From NCBI RefSeq assembly GCF_013415115.1, contig NZ_JACCDD010000001.1, forward strand, positions 372,001 through 436,000: a stretch of DNA of 64,000 nucleotides, given 5' to 3'. The notes under the pieces were generated by a model. It was not told where the DNA came from and did no database searches. It saw nothing but the letters and a program-made list of their open reading frames with translations. Position 1 is the first letter of the stretch; each line of letters opens with the position of its first letter. The translations under genes were made by a program, and so were the position numbers. Below are positions 53,982-63,100 of this stretch, piece after piece. The DNA is from Vreelandella zhaodongensis. Its GTDB lineage: Bacteria; Pseudomonadota; Gammaproteobacteria; Pseudomonadales; Halomonadaceae.

Positions 53982-56900
53982 ATGCCTAACCAGGAAACCT
54001 CTGTACTCAAGATTCACGCGACGCTGGTGGAAAAGATCAACTTTGCCTGCCACCAAAGTGCGTTTGCGGTGCTACGGGAATTGCAGATTGAGAACCTGAA
54101 TGAAGAGCTGGCTCTCTCTGATCTTTCCATTGTGCTGGACGCATCGCCCGCTTTTTTGAAGCAGAAGACCTGGACGGTGGATCGCTTGGCAGCGGGCGGG
54201 CGTCTGGCGCTAAAGGACCGGGATCTTGAGTTGGATGGTGGTTTCCTGTTGGGGCTGACGGAGTCCATGCGCGGAATGGTGACGCTTAGCGTTCGCCAGG
54301 GTGAGGAGGTCTTGACGGAGTGCGCAATACCGGTGGAGCTACTGGCCTGTAATGAGTGGGGTGGCGCTGACTACATGCCTGAACTGCTGGCTGCGTTTTG
54401 CACCCCCAACGACCCAGCGGTAGATCGGTTGCTGGGGCAAGCTAGCCAGATTTTGCGTAAGGCTGGCAAGCCGGATCAAATTAATGGCTACGAGTCCGGC
54501 AGCCGTGAGCAGGTATGGCTAATGGCCTCGGCGATTTATACCGCCATTCTAAGAATGCAATTGGGCTATGCGATGCCGCCCGCCAGTTTCGAGAATAATG
54601 GTCAGAAAGTTCGCCTGCCCAACCAGATTGAAAGCGCCAAGGTAGCCACTTGCCTAGACACCACCTTACTATTTGCAGCGGCTCTTGAGCAGGCTCAGCT
54701 GAACCCGTTGGTGGTGATTACCAAAGGGCACGCGCTTGTGGGGCTATGGTTAGAAAAGGAGGATCTAACCAGCGTGGTGGTTGATGAGGCGGAAACCTTA
54801 CGCCAGCGAATCCCCTTGCAAGAACTCATCTTGATTGAAACGACCTTGACCACGCAGCATCCCGCCCCACCTTTTTCCAAAGCGGTGGAGTCAGGGAATA
54901 AGCAAGTGTCGTTAGACAAGGATAGCGAGTTTATTGCAGCGGTGGATATTCGCCGGGCGCGTGCTCATCGTATCAATCCGATTAGCCTGACGTCTCAGCC
55001 GGAAAACGCTGTCAACGCGAGTGATGAAACCGACACGTTCGAGCCGTTTTTAGAAGATGCCCCCAGCCTGCCTTCATCAACGGTGCACATAGAAGAGGAC
55101 GTATTTGAAGATTCGCCTGGCGGACGGTTAGAGCGTTGGCAGCGCAAACTTCTCGACCTCTCAGCACGCAACCCATTGCTTAACCAAAAGCCAAATAAAA
55201 CCAGCTTGCCACTGGTTTGTGGAGACCCCGCTGCACTTGAAGATGTATTGGCCACCGGTGCGCGTATTTCTATTGCGCCGTTTCCGAGGCTTCAGGCTCA
55301 AGATCAGGATGAGGATATTCATCGCCAACGCACGGGTGAAGATCTTAAAGACGTTTACTCTCGCGATGCACTGGCTAAGAAACAAGTATTGGTGGACCTC
55401 ACTAAAGAAGAGCTAGAGAAGCGCTCGGTGGACATTTACCGCAGGGCGCAAACCTCCTTAAAAGAAGGGGGCTCTAATACGCTGTTTCTGGCAGTAGGCT
55501 TTTTGCTATGGAAGCCGAACGATAAAGGTAGCCGTCGTTATCGTGCCCCGTTAATTCTGCTACCAGTCTCGCTTGAGCGTAAGTCGGTGCGTAGTGGCGT
55601 GAAGATGGTTGCTAGCGATGATGAGCCTAGGTTCAACACCACGCTGCTGGAACTATTGAAGAAAGATTTTGCTATCGAGATCAAAGGCCTTACTGGCGCA
55701 TTGCCCGAAGATGAGAGTGGCGTCGATGTGGTCAGCATCTGGAACCGTGTACGTCATGCCATTAAGGATGTGCCTGGTTTTGAGGTGGTCGAAGACGTTG
55801 TGTTGGGACATTTCTCCTTCGCCAAGTACCTGATGTGGAAAGATCTGATGGATCGCTCGGAGGCGCTGAAGGAAAGCCCCGTAGTGAAACACCTACTAGA
55901 TACGCCACGTGAACCCTACGAAAGCGATATTCGTTTTGTCGATGCCAAGGATATCGACCGCGAGTACACCCCCGCCGATTTATTGACGCCTTTACCGGTG
56001 GATTCGTCCCAAATGTCGGCGATTGCCACGGCGGATAGGGGCAAAGATTTTGTCATTATCGGGCCGCCAGGTACTGGTAAGAGCCAGACCATCGGCAATC
56101 TGATTGCCCATATGTTGGGCAAAGGTAAAAAAGTACTGTTTGTTTCCGAGAAAACCGCCGCGCTGGAAGTGGTGCACCGTCGCCTGAAAGATATTGGCCT
56201 GGGGCAGTTCTGTTTGGAGCTGCACTCCAATAAAGCGAAGAAAACGGATGTATTGGATCAGTTGCGTACTTCCTGGAATAGCGCTTCTCAATCATCAGTG
56301 AGTGACTGGAAGGCAGAGGGAGAGCGCCTTAAAACGCTGCGTGATCGTTTGAATCATGTCGTCAATGCCCTACATCAGCGCCGTGGTAACGGCCTAACGG
56401 CGCACTATGCCATGGGCATTAAAATACGCGATGCCGATTTAGCCGCGAAGGTGAAACTGAGCTGGGCCAGCGCTGACGCTCACGACGAAAAACAGTTGGA
56501 ACAGCTGCACGAAATGGCTGAACTGTTGCGCGTGCAGGCGAGCGCCGTGGGGAATTTAGTCGATCATCCACTGCGTGCTGTCAGCAACCATGATTGGCGT
56601 CCCCAATGGCAGGAAGATGTGGTGAGCGTCGCGAGGCATTTGCAGGTCAGTGCAGGAAAAATGAAGCAGGATGTGTCGGCACTGGAAAAGGCGCTGGGCG
56701 TTAGCTTAGGCACGCTAAATCTGGCCAAGCTTTCGGCCGTGGCGGAATGCGGCCAAGTGCTGCTAGATGCCTATCGCCAGCAAGCCTCTTTTGCTCTGGA
56801 GCCGGATGCGCCGGATCGTCTTGATGCGCTGGAAGAAGCGGTTATCCAGCTTAAAGCTTATATCGCTACCCAGGAAAAACTAAGCTGCACCTATGCACCA

Positions 56901-59201
56901 CTGGCTTGGAAAAACCTGGATGCAGCGGCGCTAGGCACTGCCTGGAAAGCCGCCAACGAGACGTGGTGGCCCAAACGCTGGTTTGCCAAGCGTAGCGTGG
57001 TGAAGCAAATGCGTGAAGGGGGAGCCCAGGGTGCTCCAAATCCCGACAATGACATTCCAGTGCTGAAGCAGTTACGCGAAACGGGCGACAATATTGATCG
57101 CTTGGACGTTGTACTAAAAGGGTTGCGAGGCTGGGACGCTTACAATTCTGACCCCGAGGCTATGGATGCCTTGAAGCTATTGGGTAACCGTGCCCGAGTA
57201 GCTGTGGGTAAGCTGGCCGATGATGCAGAGTCGCTGGCAGCGCTACGCGGCAAGATTCGCACACTGCTCTACGATGCCAACGATTTGCTGGCACCGGAAG
57301 CGCCGGTAGGGCGGGTGATTAATGATGTTAAAGCAACGTTTGAGGCGTTCACGGCGCTCAAAAGTCAGTTTGAGGTACTGATCGGCTCAACGCTGGATGA
57401 GCATCTATCTGCCGAAAAGCCCGCTTTGGAAGCATTGAGCGCTCAGTGCCAGGAAATTGTCGATCATCATAGTTCTCTAAAAGACTGGTGTGCCTGGGTA
57501 CGTCGCCGTTCCGAAGCGTTGGATTACCAGCTTGGGCCACTGGTAGAAGCGATAGAAAGTGGCAGCGTAGCGGCAACTGAGATCGAAGATGTCTTCGAAG
57601 CAGCCTATTGTACATGGTGGTCGTCAGCACTGATTGGTGAAGATGATGTGCTACGTACGTTCTCATCCCCAGAGCATGAAGCCGCCATCCACAATTTCCG
57701 CGAGTTGGATACTCGGTTCAGCGAGCTAACGGCTCAGTATATCGCGGCAAATTTGGCGGGCGGTATTCCGGATCAGGAGGGCATCCAAAAAAGTTCTTCC
57801 TGGGGCGTACTGCGCCACGAACTGCAGAAGAAAATGCGCCACAAGCCGGTTCGGGAAATGATGGAAACCATCCCAGATGCGATCACCTCCTTAGCTCCCT
57901 GTCTCATGATGTCACCGCTCTCTATTGCTCAGTTTCTTTCGCCAGGGCAGGCATTGTTTGATGTGGTGATTTTCGATGAGGCCTCTCAGATTACCGTGTG
58001 GGATGCGGTTGGATCGCTCGCTCGCGGTAAGCAAGTCATTGTCGCGGGGGACCCAAAACAGATGCCGCCGACCAATTTCTTTGGTCGCTCTGATGATGAC
58101 CCTGATGGCGATGTGGATGGGGAAGGCGACCTGGAGAGCATTCTGGACGAGCTAATGGGGGCCAGTATTCCTCAGCGGGTATTGAACCTGCATTACCGTT
58201 CGCGCCGCGAGAGCTTAATCGCATTCTCTAACAGCCGTTACTACGACAACTCGCTGGTGACGTTCCCTGCTCCCGTGCACCCGGATAAAGGCGTTTCGCT
58301 CGTGCGGCCAGAAGGTTTTTATGCCCGTGGTAAAGCACGCCATAACCAGGGCGAGGCCAACGCAATTGTGGCTGAAATCGTTCGGCGACTAACCTCCGAC
58401 GATGAAGCGGTGCGTCGCCAGTCTATCGGTGTGGTGACCTTCAATACCGAACAGCAGAGCTTGATTGAAGACCTGCTCGATAAAGCGCGCGGAGAAGATC
58501 CTGGTATCGAGTGGGCATTCTCCGACGACGAGCTGGAGCCAGTGTTCGTGAAAAACTTAGAGACGGTGCAGGGGGACGAGCGAGATGTGATCCTGTTTAG
58601 CATCACCTATGGCCCGGACGAGGCGGGGCATGTCACCATGAACTTCGGCCCACTAAATCGCAACGGCGGCGAGCGGCGATTAAACGTGGCCATGACTCGC
58701 GCCCGCTCTGAGATGGTGGTGTTTTCCACTTTGTCGCCAGAGCGTATCGACCTATCCCGCACCGCAGCTCGCGCGGTGGCAGACCTGAAGCACTTCCTGG
58801 AATATGCCGAACGCGGTGCCTCGGCACTGGGTGCCGCCACTCATGGCTCAGTGGGTGACTTTGAGTCGCCGTTTGAGATTGCGGTTGCCAGAAGCCTGCA
58901 AGAAAAAGGCTGGGTCGTACATCCGCAAATCGGCGTTTCGGCCTACCGTATTGATATGGGCATTGTTCACCCGGATAAACCAGGCATCTACTTAGCGGGC
59001 ATCGAGTGTGATGGCGCTATGTACCACAGCTCTGCGTATGCTCGTGAACGTGACAAGGTGCGCCAGGGGATGCTGGAAGGGCTAGGCTGGACACTATTTA
59101 GAGTATGGTCAACGGACTGGTGGACGAATCGAGCCAAGGCAATAGATGCATTGGATGCAGCCTTGTCGCAGCAGTTGGAAAAAGCTCGATCAAATAGCTG
59201 A
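53982..59201 (+). CDS. Giant DUF4011-type superfamily-1 helicase with C-terminal nuclease domain
   Basis: 1739 residues. The N-terminal 300 residues include a transglutaminase-like element (C224 in ATCLDTTLLFAAAL, H250 in KGHALVGLW). A DUF4011-like segment (RLERWQRKLLDLSARNPLLN) starts near 380. The Upf1-type helicase has Walker A GPPGTGKS at G694, D1332-E1333 in FDEASQITVWD, AGDPKQMPP, and LNVAMTRARSEMV. A long helical insert separates the two helicase halves. The C-terminus is a Vsr/DUF559-like nuclease: D1658 (YRIDMG) and E1675-C-D1677. Probably a DNA-processing or defence protein; the target is unknown. It stands alone, with no methylase or partner beside it. Confidence 0.87.
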   Translation: MPNQETSVLKIHATLVEKINFACHQSAFAVLRELQIENLNEELALSDLSIVLDASPAFLKQKTWTVDRLAAGGRLALKDRDLELDGGFLLGLTESMRGMVTLSVRQGEEVLTECAIPVELLACNEWGGADYMPELLAAFCTPNDPAVDRLLGQASQILRKAGKPDQINGYESGSREQVWLMASAIYTAILRMQLGYAMPPASFENNGQKVRLPNQIESAKVATCLDTTLLFAAALEQAQLNPLVVITKGHALVGLWLEKEDLTSVVVDEAETLRQRIPLQELILIETTLTTQHPAPPFSKAVESGNKQVSLDKDSEFIAAVDIRRARAHRINPISLTSQPENAVNASDETDTFEPFLEDAPSLPSSTVHIEEDVFEDSPGGRLERWQRKLLDLSARNPLLNQKPNKTSLPLVCGDPAALEDVLATGARISIAPFPRLQAQDQDEDIHRQRTGEDLKDVYSRDALAKKQVLVDLTKEELEKRSVDIYRRAQTSLKEGGSNTLFLAVGFLLWKPNDKGSRRYRAPLILLPVSLERKSVRSGVKMVASDDEPRFNTTLLELLKKDFAIEIKGLTGALPEDESGVDVVSIWNRVRHAIKDVPGFEVVEDVVLGHFSFAKYLMWKDLMDRSEALKESPVVKHLLDTPREPYESDIRFVDAKDIDREYTPADLLTPLPVDSSQMSAIATADRGKDFVIIGPPGTGKSQTIGNLIAHMLGKGKKVLFVSEKTAALEVVHRRLKDIGLGQFCLELHSNKAKKTDVLDQLRTSWNSASQSSVSDWKAEGERLKTLRDRLNHVVNALHQRRGNGLTAHYAMGIKIRDADLAAKVKLSWASADAHDEKQLEQLHEMAELLRVQASAVGNLVDHPLRAVSNHDWRPQWQEDVVSVARHLQVSAGKMKQDVSALEKALGVSLGTLNLAKLSAVAECGQVLLDAYRQQASFALEPDAPDRLDALEEAVIQLKAYIATQEKLSCTYAPLAWKNLDAAALGTAWKAANETWWPKRWFAKRSVVKQMREGGAQGAPNPDNDIPVLKQLRETGDNIDRLDVVLKGLRGWDAYNSDPEAMDALKLLGNRARVAVGKLADDAESLAALRGKIRTLLYDANDLLAPEAPVGRVINDVKATFEAFTALKSQFEVLIGSTLDEHLSAEKPALEALSAQCQEIVDHHSSLKDWCAWVRRRSEALDYQLGPLVEAIESGSVAATEIEDVFEAAYCTWWSSALIGEDDVLRTFSSPEHEAAIHNFRELDTRFSELTAQYIAANLAGGIPDQEGIQKSSSWGVLRHELQKKMRHKPVREMMETIPDAITSLAPCLMMSPLSIAQFLSPGQALFDVVIFDEASQITVWDAVGSLARGKQVIVAGDPKQMPPTNFFGRSDDDPDGDVDGEGDLESILDELMGASIPQRVLNLHYRSRRESLIAFSNSRYYDNSLVTFPAPVHPDKGVSLVRPEGFYARGKARHNQGEANAIVAEIVRRLTSDDEAVRRQSIGVVTFNTEQQSLIEDLLDKARGEDPGIEWAFSDDELEPVFVKNLETVQGDERDVILFSITYGPDEAGHVTMNFGPLNRNGGERRLNVAMTRARSEMVVFSTLSPERIDLSRTAARAVADLKHFLEYAERGASALGAATHGSVGDFESPFEIAVARSLQEKGWVVHPQIGVSAYRIDMGIVHPDKPGIYLAGIECDGAMYHSSAYARERDKVRQGMLEGLGWTLFRVWSTDWWTNRAKAIDALDAALSQQLEKARSNS

Positions 59202-59297
59202 GGCTTTTAAGATGACAGAATAAGCGCCTCACAGGGTGCTCTAATTATTATGAAGCTTATGCTAACTTAGTCATGACGACTTCTAAGGTGCTGCCCT

Positions 59298-59924
59298 ATG
59301 TCTATCGAGATTTGGTTTGCCTTTGCCCTTGCATCCGTGGCCTTGCTCGCTATTCCTGGGCCGACGATTTTGACGGTTGTCAGCTACTCCATCGCCCAAG
59401 GCCGACGCGCTAATATTCCGCTTGTCGCTGCGGTTGCTCTAGGCGATTCAACGGCGCTGGTTTTTTCGCTACTTGGCTTGGGTGCTGTTTTGGCTGCTTC
59501 GGCGTTTTGGTTCACCGTTATCAAATGGGTAGGCGGTTTGTACCTGCTCTATATGGGCATAAAGCTGTTGCGTGCTGGTATTTCATCGGTTCAGCCGGTA
59601 ACACCCGCCGTATCAGGTTCACGCTGGAAACTGTTCACCAATACCTATTTGGTCACGGCACTGAACCCCAAAGGCATCATCTTTTTCGTCGCCTTTTTGC
59701 CGCAATTTGTTAACCCTGGTGCTAATGCGGGGCAGCAGTTGTGGATTTTGGCAGTCACGTTCGTGGCGTTAGCGACACTCAATGCCACGCTTTACGCGGT
59801 GTTCGCCTCATCTGTGCGCAAGATGCTTGCCTCGCGCCGCGCCCAGCGCCGTTTCAATGTCGTGGGGGGAACACTGCTCTCTTCGGCGGGTGTCTGGGCA
59901 CTGCTGGCCAAACGACCTGCATAA
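59298..59924 (+). CDS. LysE/RhtB family amino acid exporter
   Basis: 208 residues, about six membrane helices. N-terminal ASVALLAIPGPTILTVVSY has the family's PGP motif, and ALNPKGIIFFVAFLPQFV is the conserved central loop. The family exports amino acids or homoserine lactones; the substrate cannot be assigned. It is 96 bases downstream of the helicase gene, probably independent of it. Confidence 0.9.
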   Translation: MSIEIWFAFALASVALLAIPGPTILTVVSYSIAQGRRANIPLVAAVALGDSTALVFSLLGLGAVLAASAFWFTVIKWVGGLYLLYMGIKLLRAGISSVQPVTPAVSGSRWKLFTNTYLVTALNPKGIIFFVAFLPQFVNPGANAGQQLWILAVTFVALATLNATLYAVFASSVRKMLASRRAQRRFNVVGGTLLSSAGVWALLAKRPA

Positions 59925-59987
59925 TAAGCGGCCTGCGTAATAGGCGGTTGGTGATTTTAGACTGTCAGGAAACCACCGGAATTAACC

Positions 59988-60479
59988 ATGATCAGGAATG
60001 CCGTAAAGGACGATTCGTTAGCAATTGCGGAAATTTATAATTACTACATTGAAAATACCGCTACTTCTTTTGAAGAAAAGTCAGTATCGGGTACCGACAT
60101 CCAGGGTAGGACTGAAAGTGTGCAGGGAGCAGGCTTACCTTGGATAGTCGCAATGGAAGACGGTGCTCTAGTGGGCTATGCCTATGCTACCAAATGGAAG
60201 GAAAGGAGCGCCTATCGGTTTGCAGTTGAAGTCAGCGTCTATCTATCCAATCACATACAAGGCCGAGGCTTGGGCACAACGTTATACGAAACTATTTTCT
60301 CTAAGCTCAAAGAAGCCGGGGTTCAAACGGTGATTGGCGGCATCACACTTCCAAACCCTGCAAGTGTTGCACTGCACGAAAAAATGGGCATGAAAAAAGT
60401 GGCTCATTTTGAAAAGGTAGGGTTTAAGTTCGATCACTGGCATGACGTTGGCTATTGGCAGCTAAATTGGAAAACCTGA
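59988..60479 (+). CDS. Phosphinothricin/methionine sulfoximine-type N-acetyltransferase
   Basis: 163 residues. GNAT protein of the PAT/MnaT type: EIYNYYIENTATSFEE at the N-terminus, GLPWIVAMEDGALVGYAYATKWKERSAYRF in pieces, VEVSVYLSNHIQGRGLGTTLY for acetyl-CoA binding, and the C-terminal EKMGMKKVAHFEKVGFKFDHWHDV in pieces. These enzymes acetylate methionine sulfoximine or related amino acid analogues. It ends 35 bases before platform 2. Confidence 0.9.
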   Translation: MIRNAVKDDSLAIAEIYNYYIENTATSFEEKSVSGTDIQGRTESVQGAGLPWIVAMEDGALVGYAYATKWKERSAYRFAVEVSVYLSNHIQGRGLGTTLYETIFSKLKEAGVQTVIGGITLPNPASVALHEKMGMKKVAHFEKVGFKFDHWHDVGYWQLNWKT

Positions 60480-60514
60480 GCGTAGCCCACCCGACAGCCC
60501 ATGGTGAAAAATGC

Positions 60515-60860
60515 TAGGCGACTAATTTCTAATGACGGCAGCAATCATTATCTGCTAGCTTTAAGGCTAAGTGGATTTTGATATTTTCAGGTTGTTGAAT
60601 AAAAGTAAGCGGAGTCGGTTACTGCGATTAGACACCTTGCTAGAAGTCCGTTCTCGACCCTTAGCGGCCCTTCCGGCAAAAGCGGCATACTGATTCAGCC
60701 GTGTTATGCAACCGGTACGATAATCTATGTTATGCTGCCTACTTATACTTAATTTCTTTAAATTTCAGTGGGATAGGGCGTAAATGAAAGGCGGTATAAC
60801 CTGAATGAACGTGCCGTCGGGTTTATTCAGGTTATGTTGTAGAGGGGCGTATAATCACTG
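60515..60860 (+). repeat. Platform 2: attI-like, promoter-bearing repeat ahead of cassette 2
   Basis: Second copy of the platform, filling the roughly 400-base gap between the acetyltransferase gene and cassette 2. The upstream block is 60515-60577 (CTAATGACGG, TTATCTGCTAGC, TTAAGGCTAAG shared with copy 1) and the core is 60701-60860. The hairpin arms are 60796-60810 and 60821-60835 (one mismatch). TATAAT is at 60850-60855 and the crossover G at 60860. The sequence between block and core is diverged from copy 1. No integrase gene adjoins it. Confidence 0.65.
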
Positions 60861-60881
60861 TTAGATGCTTATGAGAATTAA

Positions 60882-61793
60882 ATGACCGATCGTGCAAACC
60901 GATATGCCGCCTTCGACAACTTTCGCGAAGGCTCAAAAGACCTATTCGAGGCGTATGCTAAATCTACGGAAAGTAGTTTGCGTTTAGATAGCTTATATTC
61001 GTTCTACGTCAGTCCGGGTGGAAGGTATGGAGGGAGAAACAAAAAAATCGTAGACGTCTTCTACGGCAATCGACCGTTTGATTCAATCACAGAAACTGGA
61101 GTCAACTTCCAAACTATCAGAAAATTAGAAACAGCACGCGGAGCCACTCTATCGTATCAGCGAACGGATGATGGGCTAGTGTTGTGTAGTCTAAGCCCCG
61201 CAGCCTCGGAGAACTTTCATCACCCTGAAGACTTTATTCTTCTGGATATGGTCAAGAACCCGACGGAACTGGAGCGTAAATCAAAGCGACACTGGAGAAT
61301 GTTTCAGGCCTATATGGAGTCCACTTGTTTGGATGGAAAGCCGACCTTCTTTCAAAAGATATTGGTATTTTACCTTCGTAATTTTAAAGAGTTTGTTGCA
61401 GATAAAACTTTACAAAAGCGAAGAGCGTCGGTGTTTTTCAGAGAAATAGCTAAATATACAGTCACAGTCGGGCTGAGTGGATTTATTATTTTGATGGTTA
61501 ATTGGTCTAAAGATTCTATCGATAGCAATCAAGCCTTGGAGAGACACCATGAAGTATTGAGCGTTTATTCTAATATAGCGGAAAATGCAAAGATAATAGC
61601 TAAGTCTTCCGAGGCAATTGATGCAAGAATAAAAATACTTGATCAGACGACAAGCGATAACCTTCAGTCGCTCAGTTTGACCATTCTGGAAAGCGCTTCA
61701 AGAATAGAAAGGTCTCTAGACTCTCTTAAAGAGGCAAACGAAACTCGTGCTAAAAAGGTCGAGGGTAAGGGTGCTCAACATGTGGGTGAATAA
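60882..61793 (+). CDS. Hypothetical membrane/coiled-coil protein (integron cassette 2)
   Basis: 303 residues, family not recognised. Residues 1-160 are soluble and basic with SFYVSPGGRYGGRNKKIVDVFYG in pieces and a weak Walker-like look that I do not trust. A membrane helix follows at about 192-208 (VTVGLSGFIILMVNW), then a roughly 90-residue helical, probably coiled-coil tail (ERHHEVLSVYSNIAENAK; LDQTTSDNLQSLS). A soluble head, one membrane pass and a coiled-coil tail occur in some phage-defence and envelope-sensing proteins, but no function can be assigned. A+T-rich relative to its neighbours; sole gene of the cassette 60861-61871. Confidence 0.7.
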   Translation: MTDRANRYAAFDNFREGSKDLFEAYAKSTESSLRLDSLYSFYVSPGGRYGGRNKKIVDVFYGNRPFDSITETGVNFQTIRKLETARGATLSYQRTDDGLVLCSLSPAASENFHHPEDFILLDMVKNPTELERKSKRHWRMFQAYMESTCLDGKPTFFQKILVFYLRNFKEFVADKTLQKRRASVFFREIAKYTVTVGLSGFIILMVNWSKDSIDSNQALERHHEVLSVYSNIAENAKIIAKSSEAIDARIKILDQTTSDNLQSLSLTILESASRIERSLDSLKEANETRAKKVEGKGAQHVGE

Positions 61794-61805
61794 TTATGGA
61801 TCATC

Positions 61806-61877
61806 ATCTAACAATTTGCTGCACACGGAAAAATTACTCGCTGCTCTCCAATTTTTCCGGTGAGCTAGGCGTTATAT
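61806..61877 (+). other. attC site of cassette 2
   Basis: ATCTAAC (61806-61812, a perfect RYYYAAC box) and GTTATAT (61871-61877) bound a stem in which GCTGCAC pairs with GTGAGC, leaving one extrahelical G, and CGGAAAAATT pairs exactly with its complement. ATCTAAC is the exact complement of GTTAGAT at the cassette start (60860-60866). The site resembles attC 1 along most of its length, so both belong to one attC family. Confidence 0.9.
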
Positions 61878-61917
61878 CAGTACTACCTACAAGACCGCTC
61901 TTGGCCGATTTAAGACC
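61871..61917 (+). repeat. Downstream platform flank, copy 2
   Basis: Matches 48614-48660 at roughly three quarters of positions starting exactly at the crossover G. Supports the reading that both cassettes entered the same ancestral sequence. Confidence 0.6.
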
Positions 61918-61929
61918 TCCGATTAATCT

Positions 61930-62035
61930 GGCGAAGTTCATTATATGCGTTAATCTTAAAACGTTAATTTTCTAAATTAGGTATACATAACATTTTGGCA
62001 CCTTCTGAGGCTGACTAGTCGGCTCTCGTTTTAAA
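61930..62035 (+). repeat. Diverged repeat T, copy 1
   Basis: CTGGCGAAGTTC, TTTCTAA-TTAGGT and a GAGGC-GA...CGGCTC hairpin are shared with 63801-63905. It lies upstream of the O-methyltransferase gene in a 269-base non-coding gap. Function unknown. Confidence 0.5.
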
Positions 62036-62062
62036 GCTGTTTAGATTGCTAAGGGGGGAGGT

Positions 62063-62653
62063 GTGAGCGAATCATTACGCGAGTTGCTGACCGAGTTAGA
62101 GCAATTTGGCCAGGAAAACGATGCTGCCATTGCTGATCGCCCGCATCGTATGCTCAATATCACCCGTGATACGGGGGAGTTTCTTTCAGTACTCACCCAA
62201 GCCTCGGATGCAAAACGAGTGCTGGAGATTGGTACCTCTAATGGCTATTCCACGTTGTGGTTTGCCCAGGCAGCTCAGAAGATTTCCGGGCACGTTACGA
62301 CAGTAGAACTTTCCGAATACAAGTTCGATCTGGCAGCCACGAATTTTGAGCGCTCGGGGCTTTCTGACTACATTACCCTGCTGCGATGTGACGCTGGCGA
62401 GCTGCTGAAAAGCATGGATGATTCTTCGTTCGATCTGCTTTTTCTCGACTCTAACCGTTCGGATTATTTGCAGTGGTGGCCAACTATCAAGCGAGTTCTG
62501 CGAGAGGGTGGGCTTCTTGTGGTAGATAACGCCATTTCTCATGCAGACGAAATGGCTGCTTTTATAGAACTGGTATCGGCAGACCTCGATTTCACCACGT
62601 GCACCGTACCCGTTGGCAAGGGTGAATTTCTGGCAACACGCTGTGGTGGTTAA
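62063..62653 (+). CDS. O-methyltransferase, SAM-dependent
   Basis: 196 residues from GTG 62063, with AAGGGGGGAGGT just upstream. The SAM motif is RVLEIGTSNGYSTLWFA; FDLLFLDSNRSDYLQWW contains the acidic metal-ligand region, and GGLLVVDNAISH is typical of the catechol-O-methyltransferase-like (Methyltransf_24/MTF3) group. Substrate unknown. Short N-terminus compared with plant caffeoyl-CoA enzymes, normal for bacterial members. Confidence 0.87.
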   Translation: MSESLRELLTELEQFGQENDAAIADRPHRMLNITRDTGEFLSVLTQASDAKRVLEIGTSNGYSTLWFAQAAQKISGHVTTVELSEYKFDLAATNFERSGLSDYITLLRCDAGELLKSMDDSSFDLLFLDSNRSDYLQWWPTIKRVLREGGLLVVDNAISHADEMAAFIELVSADLDFTTCTVPVGKGEFLATRCGG

Positions 62654-62705
62654 AGGCAGCCCTTATCACGGCTTGGCTAGGCCTAGATGAAGATGAGAAA
62701 ACACT

Positions 62706-63086
62706 ATGTTTCCTGTATCAATAAAAGGTGTTTTGATCTTACCCTCTGACGAGGTGGTGCTGGCGCTCAATGATCGCAAGGAGTGGGAATTACCCGGTGG
62801 GCGTATTGAGATTGGAGAGAACTCTACCGATTGCTTGGCACGGGAATTTAAGGAAGAGCTTGGTATCGATGTTGAGGCAGTTAACCTTGTCGATACTTAC
62901 CTATTTGAAGTGATACCGGATAAATATGTGTTCATCGTCACTTATAGCTGTCGTTTGATTGGGCAATTTACCCCTGTATTGAGTCACGAGCATCACAAGA
63001 TTGAAACGTTCCCAATCGATGATTTACCGAATAATTTGCCCATAGGCTATGCGAAGTCTATTCACCGCGCGTGCTGCGGGCGTTAA
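62706..63086 (+). CDS. Nudix hydrolase
   Basis: 126 residues. Complete Nudix box (G-x5-E-x7-REF-x-EE-x-G) in GGRIEIGENSTDCLAREF followed by KEELGI at about residues 31-54. It hydrolyses a nucleoside diphosphate linked to another group; the exact substrate cannot be read. Slightly shorter than many members and ending in the basic HRACCGR. Spaced 52 bases after the methyltransferase gene and 14 before the next gene, so possibly one operon. Confidence 0.88.
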   Translation: MFPVSIKGVLILPSDEVVLALNDRKEWELPGGRIEIGENSTDCLAREFKEELGIDVEAVNLVDTYLFEVIPDKYVFIVTYSCRLIGQFTPVLSHEHHKIETFPIDDLPNNLPIGYAKSIHRACCGR

Positions 63087-63100
63087 CTGGAGAGGCTTGC

